Below are positions 24,530 through 36,200 of a stretch of DNA of 64,000 nucleotides, piece by piece. Positions within the stretch are counted from its first letter, which is position 1; each line of letters begins with the position of its first letter. The notes below the pieces were generated by a model. It did not search any database and was not told the DNA's origin. It was given only the letters and a program-made list of their open reading frames with translations. Source of the DNA: Ursus arctos (lineage: Eukaryota > Chordata > Mammalia > Carnivora > Ursidae); NCBI RefSeq assembly GCF_023065955.2, contig NW_026622813.1, positions 1-64,000 of the forward strand, given 5' to 3'. A program made the position numbers and the translations under genes.

Positions 24530-25940
24530 CTGAGACACTACAGGCTCCTGCTTTTCCTCCAACTCTTTGGGAATTCCTTCCCAGTAGCAGTTTGCTGGGG
24601 TTCTCTCACCTGCTCCACCACCAAACTCAGTGCTACTCAGGATTGCATCTTTGGCCTTTTCTCACTCTATATTCTATCCCTAGGTGGCACCCTTCTCAGC
24701 TAGGGGCTTCAAAGCTGGGGTATTATTTTTTGAATTCTTACTTCATAAATCTAACTGCCTACTGACTTGATGCTTCAAGGACATCTCCCACTCAGCAGAT
24801 CTGAAACTTATCAGCTCATCCTTGAACCTGCTCTTCTTTCAGGTCCCTAGTCACAATAAGTGGCACCAATATTAACCCAGTTCCTCAAAATCTAGAAGTA
24901 ATAACGGACTCCTCCATCCACAATCCCCAATATTCAATAAATCAGGAAATCCTATTAATTCCAACCTCTAAACACTCTTAAATATGTCCTTTGTTTTCTT
25001 CCAAATGTCACCATTCTTGTCTAAGTCTTCACAAGTCATTTTTCAAATTGAGTATTAAGTCACTATGTGTCTTCCCCCTTCAAAGCTCATTTGTCTTTAT
25101 TCCCATTATCTACATACAAAATGAGAGATTTTTAAGTATAAATATAAGCACATGATCATTTCTCCTTAAGACCCTTCACATACTTGCCAATGCTCTTAAA
25201 TTAAAATACTCCATTTCAAGATTTATCAGGCCATCCAAGACCTGGCTCTCATCCCCCTCTCCAGGCTGAAAGAACAACATGTTCTTGCCCTACAATTCCA
25301 GAGGAAATCTGATTTCCTTTTGTTTGCCTAAAAACTTCATTCTCTCCAGGCACCTGGTTGGCTCAGTCCCTTAAGTGTCAGAGTCTTGGTTTTAGGTCAA
25401 GTCATAATCTCAGGGTTGTGAGATTGAGCCCCACACGGAGTACTGTGTTCAGGCTCTGTGCTCAGGACAGATTCTTCTTGAGATTCTTTCCCTCTGTCCC
25501 ACACACTACTCATGCTCTCTCCCTCTCTAAAATATATAAATAAGATCTTTAAAAAAATAAACTCCATTCTCTCTCATCTTGATGCTTTGCACTGGGTAAT
25601 CATTGTGTCTGAAACATCTGCCCTTCATGCTTTGCCTATTAACATCTATTTATTCTACAAATCTCAGTTTCAACATCATTATATCAAGACACACTTCCAA
25701 GAACCTGGGTCCAGGAGAGCTCCTTGCATTGTATATATCATAGCACTACCTAGTGTCATGCTTATAACATCAGCTACACTCATAACTTCTTATTCAACAT
25801 ATGTCTTCTTCATTACATTTTAAGTTCCATGTGAGGAAGGGGCTGGGTGCATCATGGTTACTGCTATAACGTTAATGAGTAACAACTCTACAGAAAATGC
25901 TCAACAAATATTTATCATTAAATAAATGAATAAAACCAAC
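24530..25940 (+). mobile_element. L2 LINE relic, long, split by a SINE
   Basis: Features in L2 order: AATAACGGACTCCTCCATCC, CCAATATTCAATAAATCAGG, CCATCCAAGACCTGGCTCTC, then after the SINE TGCTTTGCACTGGGTAATCA, CATTTTAAGTTCCATGTGAG, GGAAGGGGCTGGGTGCATCA and GCTCAACAAATATTTATCAT at the 3' end. This covers much of the 3' ORF region and 3'UTR of L2. No open frame survives; the left boundary is approximate. Confidence 0.75.
25348..25556 (+). mobile_element. Carnivore SINE inside the L2
   Basis: Head GGCACCTGGTTGGCTCAGTC, B-box-like GAGATTGAGCCCC, CT-rich tail, AAATATATAAATAAGATCTT end. The 15-bp duplications AAACTTCATTCTCTC (25332-25346) and AAACTCCATTCTCTC (25559-25573) differ at one base. Confidence 0.94.
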
Positions 25941-28388
25941 AAAGAGTAAAAACAAGTAACGTGAATAATTTCTTGAATACTGTTTGGGCTCTCTTTGTAC
26001 ATTCAATCAAAGGTCACAGGATTACAGTACTTCCACCCTTTTCTTTCTCCTTTTCTCAGTTAATGTTCTCTGCCCCTGTGTCCTCAATACTCTACAGTGA
26101 AGTCTGCTAATGAGTACCTTTTGTAAACTTAAGCCAAGTCAAAGCTTGGGCCAATCTCAGCTGGGGCGGCCTATAAATCAGTGGTCTTCACCCTCTCTGA
26201 TACTTCCAGGTCTCATAAACCCTACATTAGCAACCCCAGCTCCTGTTGACCCAGCAGCCTTCTCTGTGGCCAAGCAAAGCCAAGATCCATTCCTCAGAGG
26301 ATGGCTCTCACGTCACAGCTTGCCCTGTGTCTGACTGGCCAACTCCTTAGGACTTTATTTCTACCTAGATACTCCTCATTCATCTTAATAAGCTGTTCTG
26401 CCCTGCTATCCAGTAACTGACTTAGAACACAGGTATATCAGGACAGGAGCACACTGACATGATAGAATGATTTTATGGGACACTGGGTTGCAGAAGAGCC
26501 TTCGAGGGTTGTGAGGCAATAAGAGAAATTTTCCTCTCATCTTAGAGTAGTTGTGCTTCTTCCAGGCAAATAAATTACTTTACCTCATCTTATATATACT
26601 ATGATTCATGTAATTAACCATGCATCCCTATTTATTTTTTAATGTATCAGCCCACATTATTCTCCAGTTTGCATCCTTGCTTATACATTTTATAATGTCA
26701 TTACTTTGTGAAAATTAATTTGAGACTAACTATCATCTGCAGCAAGAGAAGTATGATGTTCCCTGTTTCTGAACTGAGAAAATAAAATAAAGCTCTAAAC
26801 AAATACAGCTCTAAAAAAAGATAGATCTTCCACACTCTGGCACTTCCTGATAGCCTGGAGATCAGATTCTTTATATCTCCACATCCAAAATAGATAAAGC
26901 CTTACTTTTACAAGATGCACCAGGCTGGTATCAATGACTTGTTGTAGGTCCTCTGAATGAGTCCCTCCCTCAGGTAAACATGCTCCTCTTAGGAACAACT
27001 CAAAAAAACTTCTACATTTTCCTCTTTTTTGCTCTTACCTTTTTTGCCTTGATCTATTAAGAAATTGATCCAATTATATACACATTTTACTTACATCCAG
27101 TCAACTCAGAAAAATAGAATTCAAAAGTATTCAAGAAGACCTTCAACGAGCACACTTCAAAGTTTGAAAGGACAGGTAAGCATATACAGATTAACACTGC
27201 CTATAACCGATAATAGGAAAATGATCAATTTACCCCCTTACTGTCAGTTTTAAGGATTATCTTTACATATCTAGCGGTTTTACATCTATTTCTTCAAGTT
27301 TGGTACTACAAGTGAAGGTATGTCTGTCCACTCAGAACATGTTTTCACCCTTATCCCCTCATCCTAGTGCTTTCAAACAATTTATCCTAAATATCAAGTA
27401 GTCTATATAGGGATCTTTTCCGCAAACGAACATATTGCCTCAAAATGTTCCCTCCCCCTCAACCCCTGTTCATCACCAGGCAATTCTTTTACATTTTTCT
27501 CATGGGAAACCAATATGACTCAGACATTTTGTCCCCCAAAAGAAATTAATACTGGGCTCAGGATTGGTCTTCTCTGAGATAACAGGTCACTCTCTTGTGA
27601 AGCTAATTAACTTATTTCCAATTATGAAGAATCTTATATAGAGCTTAGTCTTTGAGGGAAGGCTATATACAGAAATTATGACAAAGCTCTCTGAATTTCT
27701 CTTTTCCTACATCCTGTGGCTGAACAGGCAGATAGGAAAGATGCTTTTTAATTATAAAACTGCACTTTTCATTGTTGCATCCCTCTCTCTATCCTGCTTA
27801 ACTCTTATTCAGTGTCTTCTCTTCTGCAAAATATTTGTGTCTGAAGCTTTCTCTTATTGAAAATATTTTTCCTTTTATTCTACACCATTACTCTCTTATT
27901 CTCAAATTTCAATCATTGCATTGCATTCTCAAATCAATTCCACATACATACACATATATTTTGATGTTTCATTTGTCTCCTTAAAGTGAAGATTTTCCAA
28001 GATCATGTGTTTCTGACATTTGTGCTCTCCAACTCATTTTAAACTTTTTTTTTCACTTTGTAAAACAAACACCTGTCCTCAACTATTCCCACACTATTTG
28101 AGAACCAAATTCTGTTCTAAACAAGAGGAATAAAGTCTTAGTCCTCCACCTCCAGGATTCTGGTGTGGCTCCCTCTCTTTCAGTATTTCTTTCCTTCACA
28201 TTTGAGGGAACTAGCCAATGCCTAGTCTGAGAGGCTATGCTCAGTCAGAAAACTTCTGGCCCCATGCCAGGGAATGGTACAGAGGAGCTGGTAGCTGTAA
28301 GTTCTGAGATGGAACTCTCAATTCAAGGACTGACCAGGTTGTGTGAAGAAACATGAAAGGGGGTAAGCAAGAGAAATTCCCAAAGGCA
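25941..28388. other. Intergenic, nothing recognised
   Basis: Long AT-rich stretch. Short open frames have no motif, signal peptide or composition that would support a gene. Confidence 0.4.
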
Positions 28389-28412
28389 AAAAAAAAAAAA
28401 AAAAAAAAAAAA
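28388..28412. repeat. Poly-A run
   Basis: About 25 consecutive A residues with no recognisable retroposon attached on its left. Confidence 0.85.
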
Positions 28413-28564
28413 GTCTTACAGGAAGGGAAGCCAATTCTATTTTAAATGAAATTTCAAAAATGGGTTGAATAGGGCACATACAAATAGGTTAAAGTTATCC
28501 TTTCAAATATAAATAATTCTGTCTTTTCATAATTCTTTCTATTAAGCAGGTAGAGAGCATTATT

Positions 28565-28740
28565 GAGGAAGAACATTGGACTGGAAGTTAGGCTGACTTC
28601 TAGTTCTGGCTCTGTGAATGTGTTGCTGAGAACACTCTGGCCAGCCATTTACCCCCACAGAGTTCGCTCTCTACCTGTAGAATGAAGTAACTGAACAAGA
28701 TTCTCTCAAAGTTCTTTCCCACATCTATACAAATCTATAA
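28565..28740 (+). mobile_element. MIR SINE
   Basis: GACTTCTAGTTCTGGCTCTG, then a CTGTAGAATGAAGTAACTGA block and TTCTCTCAAAGTTCTTTCCC follow the MIR tail layout (tctagtcctggctctg / tgtaaaatgag / tctaaggtcccttcc). Confidence 0.75.
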
Positions 28741-31157
28741 TTATCATCTTAATTGTTATTTAATATGTATCTATATTTACTGTTTAAAGATGGGTCTCCC
28801 CAGGCCCTGAATGACTGAAAAATGTTACATTTCTAACAGGAATGAGCAAACTCTATGGAGACTTGGCTTCTGAACTCCTGAGAGCTTCAAAAAATCACCA
28901 GGGTTTCCTAAAAAGGTAGAGAAACAACTACATGGTATTTTTCTCCAAACAAGCTCTCTCAGGTCATCAGGATGTCCTCATCAATGATACATGGTAATTT
29001 GAGATGTTTTTAACAGAAAAAGTGGAAATTTCTTCACTCAGCTACTCACTTTTTATGTACATTTAACTGGGTTATCACCAGGAAATATAAGCTTGTGGAG
29101 AAGGTATTATTAAACACAATTTCTCTATGTCTTTGGAAGGGCTAATGTTGCATGTCTTGTATGAATTATTTAGTACCTATTTCTAGGAAATTCACTCATC
29201 ACATAATTCCTGGACTTTTTGTACATACCATCCACTGTTTTAGGCAGGTGACACAGTGTTAGAAAAAGCAGAAAAGGTGACTATATCAAAAATTTTAATT
29301 TTAGATTTGTGAAAAGCTATAAATACTAGAATGAGGGAAAGTAAAATAGCGCCTGGAGGACAAACGGATGCTTTTGATCAGTTACTTCCTAATTTTTTAG
29401 TGATGACTCACCTGTCAGTTTGGTGAACCACCATGTTCAACTACCCACTCCATTCTACCAAACCCCACTGCCACACCCATGATTCACATGCTCAAAGACT
29501 TAACTGGTCTTTGTATCAGTGGCCAGTTTCCCTACAGCTCTGCTATTACCTTCCATACCTTCAGGCAAAATACACTTAAAGCAGTGAATGAAAACCTAAG
29601 TAAGGTTCACACCCAGGTGTTTGTAATTTATCAATGCGTTTTGGTTTAAACCCGCTCAGGCAACCTAAGCAAAGATGTGCAATGTTCTGCCAATGCCTTT
29701 TTTGATCATCATTTTATCTTCCATATTTGTCTTTTAGGATTTTTTTTAGGATTTTCTTATTTCTTCTCCTATCCATCATTTTACTTTCTTACTCTCTTTC
29801 CAATACACCTTCATTCTTCCCCTTTATGTGTTCTTCCTACCTGTCCTTCACACATGCTACCGACTCTGATTCTACCCTGTTGATTACACTCAGTTCCACA
29901 TTTTGCATTGTGATTGTCCATGTTATAATAATTAGAGTTCATAAATAGATTAAATTATATGTTCTAAATGGAAGTTCAGAGTCTTTAGACTAATAGGTTC
30001 ATGTAGTGTGGGATCTTGTTTACAAAAATTATCATTCAAACCCCAAGACAACACTATTTCAGCAGTACTAATTTAAAAGTAATGGGAATTCCCAAATATG
30101 ACAAATTAATTCAGAGATTCTAATGGATTTTATAAAATGAAACACCCACTTTTATGATAAGATCCTGTAGTATTGGCTTTACATATTTTATCTTAGTTTC
30201 ATGTGATCTCAGGAAGTCAGCTTCAACTTTATTTCTCCAGACTGAATTTGATGGTGAGCTTGGGAAGTCACCAAACACCTCTTCAGCAGGTAGAGAGGAT
30301 ATTGCATGAATTTCTTCCATGAAATAAGGATGATCTTTTAACGCTATCCTGCTCCCCAGATTCAATATCCCTCCCCAAAGGATTATGCCCTTTCAATTTG
30401 GATGATTTAAATGTGAATAAGAAATCCAGTGATGGCACTATGAATGAATTGGTAAAACATGGTTTTCAGAGAAAATGCCAGAAAGAGTATAGAATAAGGT
30501 ATAGGTAAGAGATGGTAGAAGACAATGAAAAATTGAGAGGTAACAAAAATAATTTCATATTGTGTAAATAGGAAAGGAATAAAACCTACTTGTCTCCATC
30601 TGCTTGTCTCCATATTCTTCCCACAACATTGTCTCTTCTGTGCCATTTGCACTTTGTTGTCTCTATTTATTTGACCATTTATTGTGTCTCTCTTAATATT
30701 TCCTAAATATTTCCCAACAGTACTAACCTTGCTCACTCTGAACTGGATGGGACCACCAGAACATCTATTTTCTTTCTACTTATTCCATGGTTACCAGAAT
30801 TCATTACAAATGGTGAGCCCTAGTCAAAGTGAAGCAGGGGAGATGCTTTGTCAATTATCTGGATAGAAATGCCCCCAAAAGTGCCAACTTAATGATAGTT
30901 TTATATAAACTGTAAGAAGCTTAATATGGATAATATGGACCCTTCAGTTACTAAGCTATACTTACTGCCACCACCCCACACACCTTAATAATCACATCTA
31001 TAAATCAATTTCTGGCAGTTTATGAATATGGCTGATTGAATGTGAGAACTATTAGAGTCTATTACTTCCTCAGTTAATTTGTCTTCCAATAATTATGAGT
31101 CAATCCTTGTTTTCAAACATTCTTAGCATTCCTTCAACTCTCCATCCTCTTCGATTT
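28741..31157. other. Intergenic, nothing recognised
   Basis: No supported gene or clear repeat. Open frames of about 60-109 codons on either strand have no family features. Confidence 0.4.
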
Positions 31158-31354
31158 TTTTGAAAGACTCATTTATTTATCTTAGTGAGAGACCACGAGT
31201 AGGGGGGTGGGGCAGAGGAATGAGGAGAGGGAGAGACTCTCAAGCAGACTCACCACTGAGCTCAGAGTTTCATGTGGGGCTTGATTTCATGACCCTGAGA
31301 TCATGCCCTGTGCTGAAACCAAGAGTAGGACAGAATGAACCACTCAGGTGCCCC
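31158..31354 (-). mobile_element. Carnivore SINE, diverged
   Basis: Minus-strand Can-SINE: reversed tail TGAAAGACTCATTTATTTAT, GA-rich middle, CATGACCCTGAGATCATG, and reversed head CCACTCAGGTGCCCC. Confidence 0.9.
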
Positions 31355-32632
31355 TTTGATGTTTTTATCAAAAAAACAAAATATGTGTACCAAAAACTAT
31401 TTCAAACTCTAAAAGGAGATTTTTTTTAAACTCTAAAAAAGTCAAAATCAACTACTGTTATTTAATATATTGGACTATGCAGTTTGTTTACTTTTACTAC
31501 ACTTAATATTCTAAAGAAAAATCTTCCTAGTGCTATTATAAACTCTTTGATAAACATTAATTTTAATAACTGTATTACATTACATCATATGCAAATATTA
31601 TACTAGACTTAAAACTAATGTCTGGCATTTAAATTGTTCAAAATCTTCCACTGTAGAGTGTAATGAACATTTCTGTGCCAGAAAATTTATCTGTACACAG
31701 AGAACTGCATAAGGAGTATTATTGCACCAAATGATATGGAGTCAAGATTCCTGGTACACATTTCAAAATGTTTTCTTTAATGCTTGAATTATTCTGTATG
31801 TCCCCTAGCAATGTATGAGGATATCTATTTCATTAGGGCTTCCCCAGTTTTGATAATAACTACAAAATTGTTTTCTAATTTAATAGGAAAATAATATATA
31901 TTTTATCTTATTTCCTTGATTTGAAAGGAAGAAATGAATATACCTACACACAAAGAGTTGACATTTCTGAATTTTCTCTTGATATCAATTCTGTCTAGCA
32001 AGTTTTAGAGGTTTTCCTGAATAGTTTGATCTATTTTTTTATATAAAGACATAAAGCTTTTGTCTCTCTATAACATTTCAAATATAAGTATGATTTATGT
32101 GTGCCTTCAGGGTAAATAATTTTACGGACTTAAGAGAAACAGACTTCAGAAGTGCCTTAACTATTGTTACGTTAACTGTTACTATTCTATGCTCATTTCT
32201 AATTTTTGTTTATTATTCTTTTAGAAACTTTGTCTATTTTTTTAAAATATTTTTTATATGCTCATGTACACTCTCCAGTTTTCTGGGAGTCAGTACATAT
32301 TATTTTTGTTTTCAATTTTTATTATTTTCTTTCACCTGAAATCCTTGAGTTTAATTTGTGCGTCCTTTTCTAACTTCTTAAGATGCCTGACTACTCCATG
32401 TACTTGAATGAAGAACAGCACTTTAAATCAGTAGATGACCTCTGAGTGCACCAAACTCATACCCTGGGTTCCCACTACTTTGTAAATAATTTAATTTCAA
32501 TTAAATAAAAGATCTGTCAATAGCCAATTTAAATTATCAACATTTAACACATTGTGTGAAGCACTCCTCAAAGTTAATTCCTTCTCTTATTTCTTTCACG
32601 TCACTTTAGAGTCTTCCCTTCCTTATGATTCA
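31355..32632. other. Sequence upstream of the second OR pseudogene
   Basis: AT-rich. A splice-acceptor-like run (TTTCTTTCACGTCACTTTAG, AG at 32608-32609) lies 23 bases before the ATG at 32633. It is in the same relative place as the acceptor before the 13680 relic and partly similar to its upstream sequence (CACGTCACTT in both). About 31500-31850 may be an old LINE piece, not assigned. Confidence 0.4.
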
Positions 32633-33502
32633 ATGGACCAAGGAAACGGCTCTATGGTAACTGAGTTCCTGTTACTGGGACTTACACAATCCTTGGGAAT
32701 GCAGGTTTTCCCTTTTCTTTTCTTCTCTTTGTTCTATGTGGGAATTATCTTCGGCAACCTCTTCATTATGCTAACAGTGATTTTTTATTCTCACTTACAC
32801 AACTGTGACTCATTGACCTGGGTCTTTCATCCACCACAGTTCCTAGGATGATCTCTGATCTTTTCAGTGGTTGCAAAATCACTTCCTTCCATAACTGCAT
32901 GATACAAATGTTCTTTATTCATGTCATGGGAGGAGTTGAGATGGTACTGCTCATAGCCATGGCATGTGACGGGTACACAGCCATTTGCAAGCCTCTCCAC
33001 TATCTAACTACTATGAATCCCAAAATGTGCATGCTTTTGATAGTGGCTGCTTGGATCATTGGGGTGATTCATACTGTGTCTCAGTTTGTTTTTGTCAAAA
33101 ATTTACCTTTCTGTGGCCCAAATAATGTGGGGAGCTTTTATTGTGATTTTCCTAGAGTTATTAAACTTGCATGCATGGACACTTACAGACAACTGCCAAC
33201 AGTGGCTTCATATCTATGGGCACCTTCTTTTTCTTAGTTGCATCACACATCTTAAATCTGATAACTGTCAGACAACATTCTTCAAAGATTTATCCAAAGC
33301 ATTCGTCACTCTATCAGCTCACACCACTGTAGTGGTTTTGTTTTTCACTCCATGTATGTTTCTCTATGTGTGGCCTTTCTCTACCAAGTCAATGGATAAA
33401 TTTTTTGCTATTGTGGACTTTCTCATCACTCCTATATTAAATCCTGCCATCTATACTTTAAGGAGCAGAGATATGAAGGTGGCAATGAGAAAGCTGAGTT
33501 GA
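32633..33502 (+). pseudogene. Olfactory receptor pseudogene, OR4 family, heavily broken
   Basis: Seven-transmembrane odorant receptor relic. ATG 32633 opens MDQGNGSMVTEFLLLGL, with the sequon N-G-S. Near 32800 about 25 bases are missing, removing the TM2 PMYFLLA motif and shifting the frame. The second frame (to about 33190) reads [21 protein letters not shown], described in two parts ([13 protein letters not shown] then CDGYTAIC), so the conserved DRY arginine is glycine. [13 protein letters not shown] follows. A further deletion near 33195 and a one-base loss near 33285 change the frame again. TM6-TM7 (SAHTTVVVLFF, NPAIYTLRSRDMK) end at TGA 33500-33502. Three frame changes plus loss of DRY make this older than the 13680 relic. 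Closest in style to that relic and to the OR4F group. Confidence 0.93.
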
Positions 33503-34724
33503 CAAGTTGTAAGTTCTAGGGAAATGCCATAACAGATTTCACTGGTAAGAGCACAAGATGAATGTCGTGGACCATCAGGACCCTTGTGATCACCATGAAC
33601 ACTATGGATTATATACAACTTTATTGCCTTTAAAAAACTGAGAACTCTACATAAAAGAGGTATTGAATTAAAGAACTTCACTTCCAAATAGAGCTGCAGT
33701 AATTTCTGTTAAGTATGAAAAATAAAGTGTTATATATTCCTACTGACCTATAAAATTAAATTGCCATTTCATCAATGACTACACTCAATTTTCATGTAAT
33801 TGTTTTATATCTCCATGTAAATACATACGTGTACATATGATTGAGCTTTATTTATCAGTACCTTCATACTGATTATAAGCATCACTAGGAATCAATTAAT
33901 ATTTCTTATGGAAATTATGTGGATCCAATGGATAAAATATGAGCTTACATCAACCAGCAGCCATTAAAAATCAAGAAAGAAATAACTCTCAACCTAATCA
34001 TACTTTAAGTTAGATAAATAGGCGGGGAACACTCTATTACAACTCTTAAGAATCATCTTCAGTCTTTGATTGTCAGTGTACTCTTCACGATGTTACTTTA
34101 GAAACAGAATCTACTATTTTGCATTATGCAAAATTTGTCTATGTTCCATTTTGTCAACAGCAAATTTCTGTTTTCTTTGCAGTCTTCCTCGAAGCATTTC
34201 TTGATTCACCCTAAAAGAGTATCTATAATTATAAAAGTATTTCAAGGATCTTATTACCTAAAGAAAGGCACCCAACACAGATCTCACCTTATGTAATGTA
34301 CCTATACTTAAGCCAGGGTGCTTAGGAAAAAGAAGATGATTGACATCTTTACTTGTACTTTACCTTTCCAAGTAAAACTTGGGAAGTCTGATGAGTCAAG
34401 GAGCACAACTAGAAATTAGCTGCATGCATCCCAATGACTGATTTAAGAAACATTAATTGTGGTGATTCAGCTCAGTTGTAACTGCTGCATTGTAATTAAA
34501 GCTGCTCAATAAAATGGTAAATAATCAATGAGACTTTCTTATTATTGGTCAAAGTATTTCTTCCTATATTTTATACAAAAGTAGTCATAAATGCTATAAG
34601 CTATCCTCTTTGTATAATATCTAAAGCATTATTATATATTGTCTCCTTAATCCATCTGCATTTTAATTTGAGAACTTTATCTTAATTGGTTTCACCATGA
34701 TTCTTTTAAAAGGTCACCTTTAAC
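33503..34724. other. Intergenic, nothing recognised
   Basis: AT-rich; no gene or named repeat supported. Confidence 0.4.
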
Positions 34725-35265
34725 AGAGAAAGACAAATACCATATGATTTGACTGAGAGGTAGAATCTCAAACACAAAAACAGACTCTTAAGGAAAAGAA
34801 CCTGGTGGTTGACTCAGGGCAGATGGGTGGGGGGATGGGAGAAATAAAGGGGATTCAGAAGTACAAACATCTAAGGGGGGTGGGGGAATGGGATAGGCTG
34901 GTGATGGGTAGTAAGGAGGGCACATATTGCATGGTGCACTGGGTGTTATACACAACTAATGAATCATCGAACTTTACATCAGAAACCAGGGATGTACTGT
35001 ATGGTGACTAACGTAATATAATAAAAAAACATTAAAAAAAAGTACAAACATCTAGTTATAAAGTAAAGAAGTCACAGAGATGAAAGGTATAGCATATGGA
35101 ATAAAGTCAATAGTATTGTAATAATGCTCTATGTTGACAGATCATGACGACATTTAGCACGCTGAGCACTGAGTAGTGTACAGAATTGTCAAATCAATGC
35201 ATTATACACTTGAAAGTAACAGCACATTGTATGTCAATATACATCAATATAAAGAAAATTAAGGG
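34725..35265 (+). mobile_element. Older L1 3' end, split by a young L1 tail
   Basis: ATACCATATGATTTGACTGA, CAGACTCTTAAGGAAAAGAA, then after the insert TACACTTGAAAGTAACAGCA and TTGTATGTCAATATACATCA follow the order of an L1 3'UTR. Continuity across the insert is shown by the duplicated target sequence. Confidence 0.65.
34874..35039 (+). mobile_element. Extremely short young L1 tail
   Basis: About 166 bp of L1 3'UTR (starting in the GGGGGGTGGGGGAATGGGAT block) plus poly-A. It is flanked by a perfect 15-bp duplication AAGTACAAACATCTA at 34859-34873 and 35040-35054. It lies about 600 bp upstream of the first coding exon of the OR4F gene. Confidence 0.93.
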
Positions 35266-35599
35266 AAATATAGATATAAGGAAATAAAGTTTCATTCCCT
35301 CAGATAAAAAATCACCTTTAGATCCAGTAAGTTACTAGAAATACCTAAAGGGCCAAGAAATTGTGACAACAGCCCTTGACTCAAGATGATTCTGTGTATA
35401 TCCTCAAGGGAAAACCTGTGAGACTATATGACTTAGTCTCAGCACTCAAACTTCAGCCTGGCTATTTCCAGATCTCCTAACCTGCCTCTGGTCATTCATA
35501 AATGGCTCTTAACCAAGTGACTTACTAATAAGGAGGACCAATCAGACACACTTTATTCTCTTGGAAATTTTTCCTTCAAGACAAAGTGCAAAAAGGAAA

Positions 35600-35655
35600 A
35601 TCTGAACTCTTCCATGGTCTGAAAATTGCTGTAGTCTCTTCCAGATATGAAGGAG
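35600..35655 (+). CDS. OR4F5: OR4F gene, small 5' exon with the start codon (coding part 35647-35655)
   Basis: The coding part is three codons, ATG-AAG-GAG (Met-Lys-Glu), followed directly by a splice donor (GAG|GTAGGT, GT at 35656-35657). The preceding bases (GAAAATTGCTGTAGTCTCTT then CCAG) closely match what I recall of the human OR4F5 exon that supplies Met-Lys-Lys before the main exon. Joining it to the acceptor at 38714-38715 keeps the frame (phase 0). The intron is about 3060 bp, close to the human arrangement as I remember it. The exon's 5' end at about 35600 is a guess; I did not find a convincing acceptor there. A further short upstream non-coding exon may lie near 35466-35480 (CCAGATCTCCT), but this is weak. 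Transcript data would settle it. Confidence 0.7.
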
Positions 35656-36059
35656 GTAGGTGGAATGATGAAAGTAAAGTATGTTAGCAGAACTAACCAA
35701 CATGTAGCAATTTATTAGTAAAGAGATGCTTCTATTAGTAAGAACCCATTTGGCAGAATTCAATTGCGCGTGCATCTTCAAGAAAAATGGAAGGATCCAG
35801 AGGTCAGTTCAAATACTTAGAAAGTTAGTGTGAATATTAACAAGGATCACCCTTTACAACTTAGCATATGTTATACAAGTGTTCTAAGTGTTGAGTCCTT
35901 CTGAAACTTCAAGGTTAATCTCTTCTTTCCTTTCTATTTAAGGATCCTTTTTCCATATACCGGGATGCAGTATTCTCTCACCCACCTCTTTCCCTCTTTC
36001 CTGCAATTCCAATATAGTCTGGTTTCGTGTATTTTTCACATAAAGCTGCAAATCATACT

Positions 36060-36200
36060 CCTAGAGTTGTGGAACATTGTCTTTGAGAGCTTTTGATACA
36101 ATGAGCTCATTTGTAAGCAGGAAAACTAAAGGCCTGGAGATTCTGAATGATATGCCAAAATCGCACTGTAAATTTCTACTAAAAATCCCAAGTCTCCTGA
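36060..36200 (+). mobile_element. Possible degraded MIR in the OR4F intron
   Basis: ACAATGAGCTCATTTGTAAG, AGGAAAACTAAAGGCCTGGA and AAAATCCCAAGTCTCCTGAC follow the MIR order but are very diverged. Confidence 0.4.

Noticed and set aside
30407..30736. 109-codon open frame on the minus strand with hydrophobic stretches
   Set aside because: No family motifs and AT-rich composition typical of random frames here; not enough to call a gene.
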